Both the position numbers and the translations under genes were made by a program. Under the pieces are notes generated by a model. The model was not told where the DNA came from, made no database searches, and worked only from the letters and a program-made list of their open reading frames with translations. A DNA stretch of 5,714 bases from Candidatus Gastranaerophilales bacterium (lineage in GTDB: Bacteria; Cyanobacteriota; Vampirovibrionia; Gastranaerophilales; Gastranaerophilaceae). Each line of letters starts with the position of its first letter. Positions within the stretch are counted from its first letter, which is position 1. This document shows, piece by piece, positions 5,436 to 5,714 of this stretch. The stretch is from assembly GCA_910587175.1 (NCBI GenBank), contig CAJULH010000063.1, forward strand, positions 1 to 5,714, in the 5' to 3' direction.

Positions 5436-5462
5436 ATAATATGTTAAAGTTTTGACATTCAA
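5436..5462 (-). promoter_or_regulatory. Candidate promoter of the 33-aa ORF
   Basis: On the - strand, TTGAAT (5462 to 5457), a 15-nt spacer and TATTAT (5441 to 5436) predict a start near 5429 and a leader of about 90 nt. TTTTGA at 17 nt is an alternative -35. The 24 bases from this -10 onward resemble those from the -10 of the opposing + strand promoter (about 19 of 24 positions). The short spacer makes this only a moderate call. Confidence 0.4.
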
Positions 5463-5521
5463 AAACGCTGTTTAATGTATAGAAGCTGATGGTTGGGTTT
5501 TAACCTAATCTCATAAATTAA

Positions 5522-5560
5522 ATAAAAAAAGGGTATTGAAAGGTTACAAGATCAATACCC
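5522..5560 (-). terminator. Intrinsic terminator of the edge - strand gene
   Basis: Perfect 9-bp inverted repeat GGGTATTGA (5531-5539) and TCAATACCC (5552-5560), 12-nt loop. In the - direction the stem is followed directly by seven Ts and further T-rich sequence (5530 down to 5522). This is a textbook Rho-independent terminator, about 100 nt after the stop codon of the glycine-rich protein gene at the right edge. It also insulates the small ORF module from transcription entering from the right. Confidence 0.88.
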
Positions 5561-5592
5561 GAGAAATTGTTTATCGTTCTAAATTTAATTCA

Positions 5593-5617
5593 CTGCAGTT
5601 TTAAATAAAAACTGCAG
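5593..5617. repeat. Perfect 10-bp inverted repeat in the 3' UTR of the edge gene
   Basis: CTGCAGTTTT (5593-5602) and AAAACTGCAG (5608-5617) flank a 5-nt loop. No T-run follows on either strand, so it is not a standard terminator. It lies between the - strand stop codon and the real terminator, and may be a 3'-UTR stabilising hairpin or a protein-binding site. Confidence 0.6.
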
Positions 5618-5662
5618 ACCGGCTTTTAACGAGGTTTTATTTAGTGTCATCCGGTACCACCC

Positions 5663-5714
5663 CTAATTATTCCACTCAATCACTACCATGCCGTTAGCAC
5701 CTCTGCCTCCCTGA
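5663..5714 (-). CDS. C-terminus of a glycine-rich, phage tail-fibre/adhesin-like protein (5' part outside window)
   Basis: Only the last 16 complete codons are present, reading QGGRGANGMVVIEWNN then TAG at 5665-5663. A glycine-rich stretch followed by GANGxVVIEW at the extreme C-terminus is, as I recall it, typical of glycine-rich domains of phage tail-fibre and host-specificity proteins and of related bacterial surface proteins. The reading is supported by an open frame to the window edge, the characteristic ending, and the intrinsic terminator about 100 nt downstream on the same strand. Whether it belongs to a prophage or a cell-surface protein cannot be told from this fragment. Confidence 0.6.
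   Translation of the reverse strand, partial: QGGRGANGMVVIEWNN

Larger units (their letters stand above)
5055..5714. other. 660-nt region without a large gene: operon end, small ORF module and tail of the edge gene
   Basis: After the stop of the P-loop NTPase, bases 5055-5130 hold no clear terminator; the best is a 4-bp ATGC/GCAT pairing before TTTTT near 5090, too weak to call. Bases 5131-5462 hold the convergent promoter, small RNA and peptide module. Bases 5463-5521 show only a weak GGTT/AACC pairing and are AT-rich. Bases 5522-5662 are the 3' UTR and terminator of the - strand edge gene. No tRNA, rRNA or CRISPR-like repeat was seen. Confidence 0.7.

Noticed and set aside
5435..5440. TATAAT on the + strand
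   Set aside because: The nearest -35-like TTGTCA is 21 nt away and nothing recognisable follows on the + strand. The site is better read as the -10 region of the - strand promoter.
5452..5457. Perfect TTGACA on the + strand
   Set aside because: No acceptable -10 lies 16-18 nt downstream; TATAGA is 20 nt away.
5651..5667. T-box-like core on the - strand (AGGGGTGGTACCGG)
   Set aside because: It resembles the T-box AGGGTGGTACCGCG, but it begins at the stop codon of a coding sequence, no specifier stem precedes it, the terminator is about 100 nt away and no synthetase gene follows.

Overview
The window is AT-rich (about 36-37% G+C by eye). It reads as a conserved bacterial chromosome segment that passes, over its last 660 bases, into an accessory region. 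Two proteins suggest the host. The histidine kinase has the LVAGIAHEINNPINFIYGN block and spaced DHp helix typical of cyanobacterial-type kinases. The AccA has GEGCSGGALG and ISPEGCASILW blocks. Together with the low G+C this suggests a non-photosynthetic cyanobacterial relative (Melainabacteria/Gastranaerophilales type) or another deep-branching Gram-negative-type lineage. This is inference from recalled family patterns, not from a search.

Bases 1-5054 hold five genes on the + strand with short gaps (59, 22, 21 and 21 nt). They are accA (its 5' end cut off by the window edge), a YcgR-like PilZ protein, a membrane histidine kinase, a response regulator with an HD-GYP output domain, and a small P-loop NTPase of unknown role. 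The middle three form a coherent cyclic-di-GMP module. The kinase should sense a signal and phosphorylate the regulator, whose HD-GYP domain would degrade c-di-GMP, and the PilZ protein would read the c-di-GMP level. Co-location with fatty-acid synthesis (accA) suggests one transcript, but no promoter was recognised inside the run.

Bases 5055-5714 have no large gene but are dense in signals. At the far edge, on the - strand, are the last 16 codons of a glycine-rich protein ending like phage tail-fibre or adhesin proteins, followed by a clear intrinsic terminator on that strand (5522-5560). Between this terminator and the + strand operon sits a compact module. It has a 33-codon hydrophobic ORF on the - strand (5237-5338) with a nearly ideal Shine-Dalgarno and a roughly 90-nt structured leader. 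Facing it is a + strand promoter (5139-5166) that would drive a short structured RNA ending in a hairpin inside the last half of the small ORF. This convergent, 3'-overlapping layout is that of type I toxin-antitoxin systems of the TxpA/RatA and BsrG/SR4 kind. The peptide matches no toxin family I recognise, so it is the best candidate here for something undescribed.
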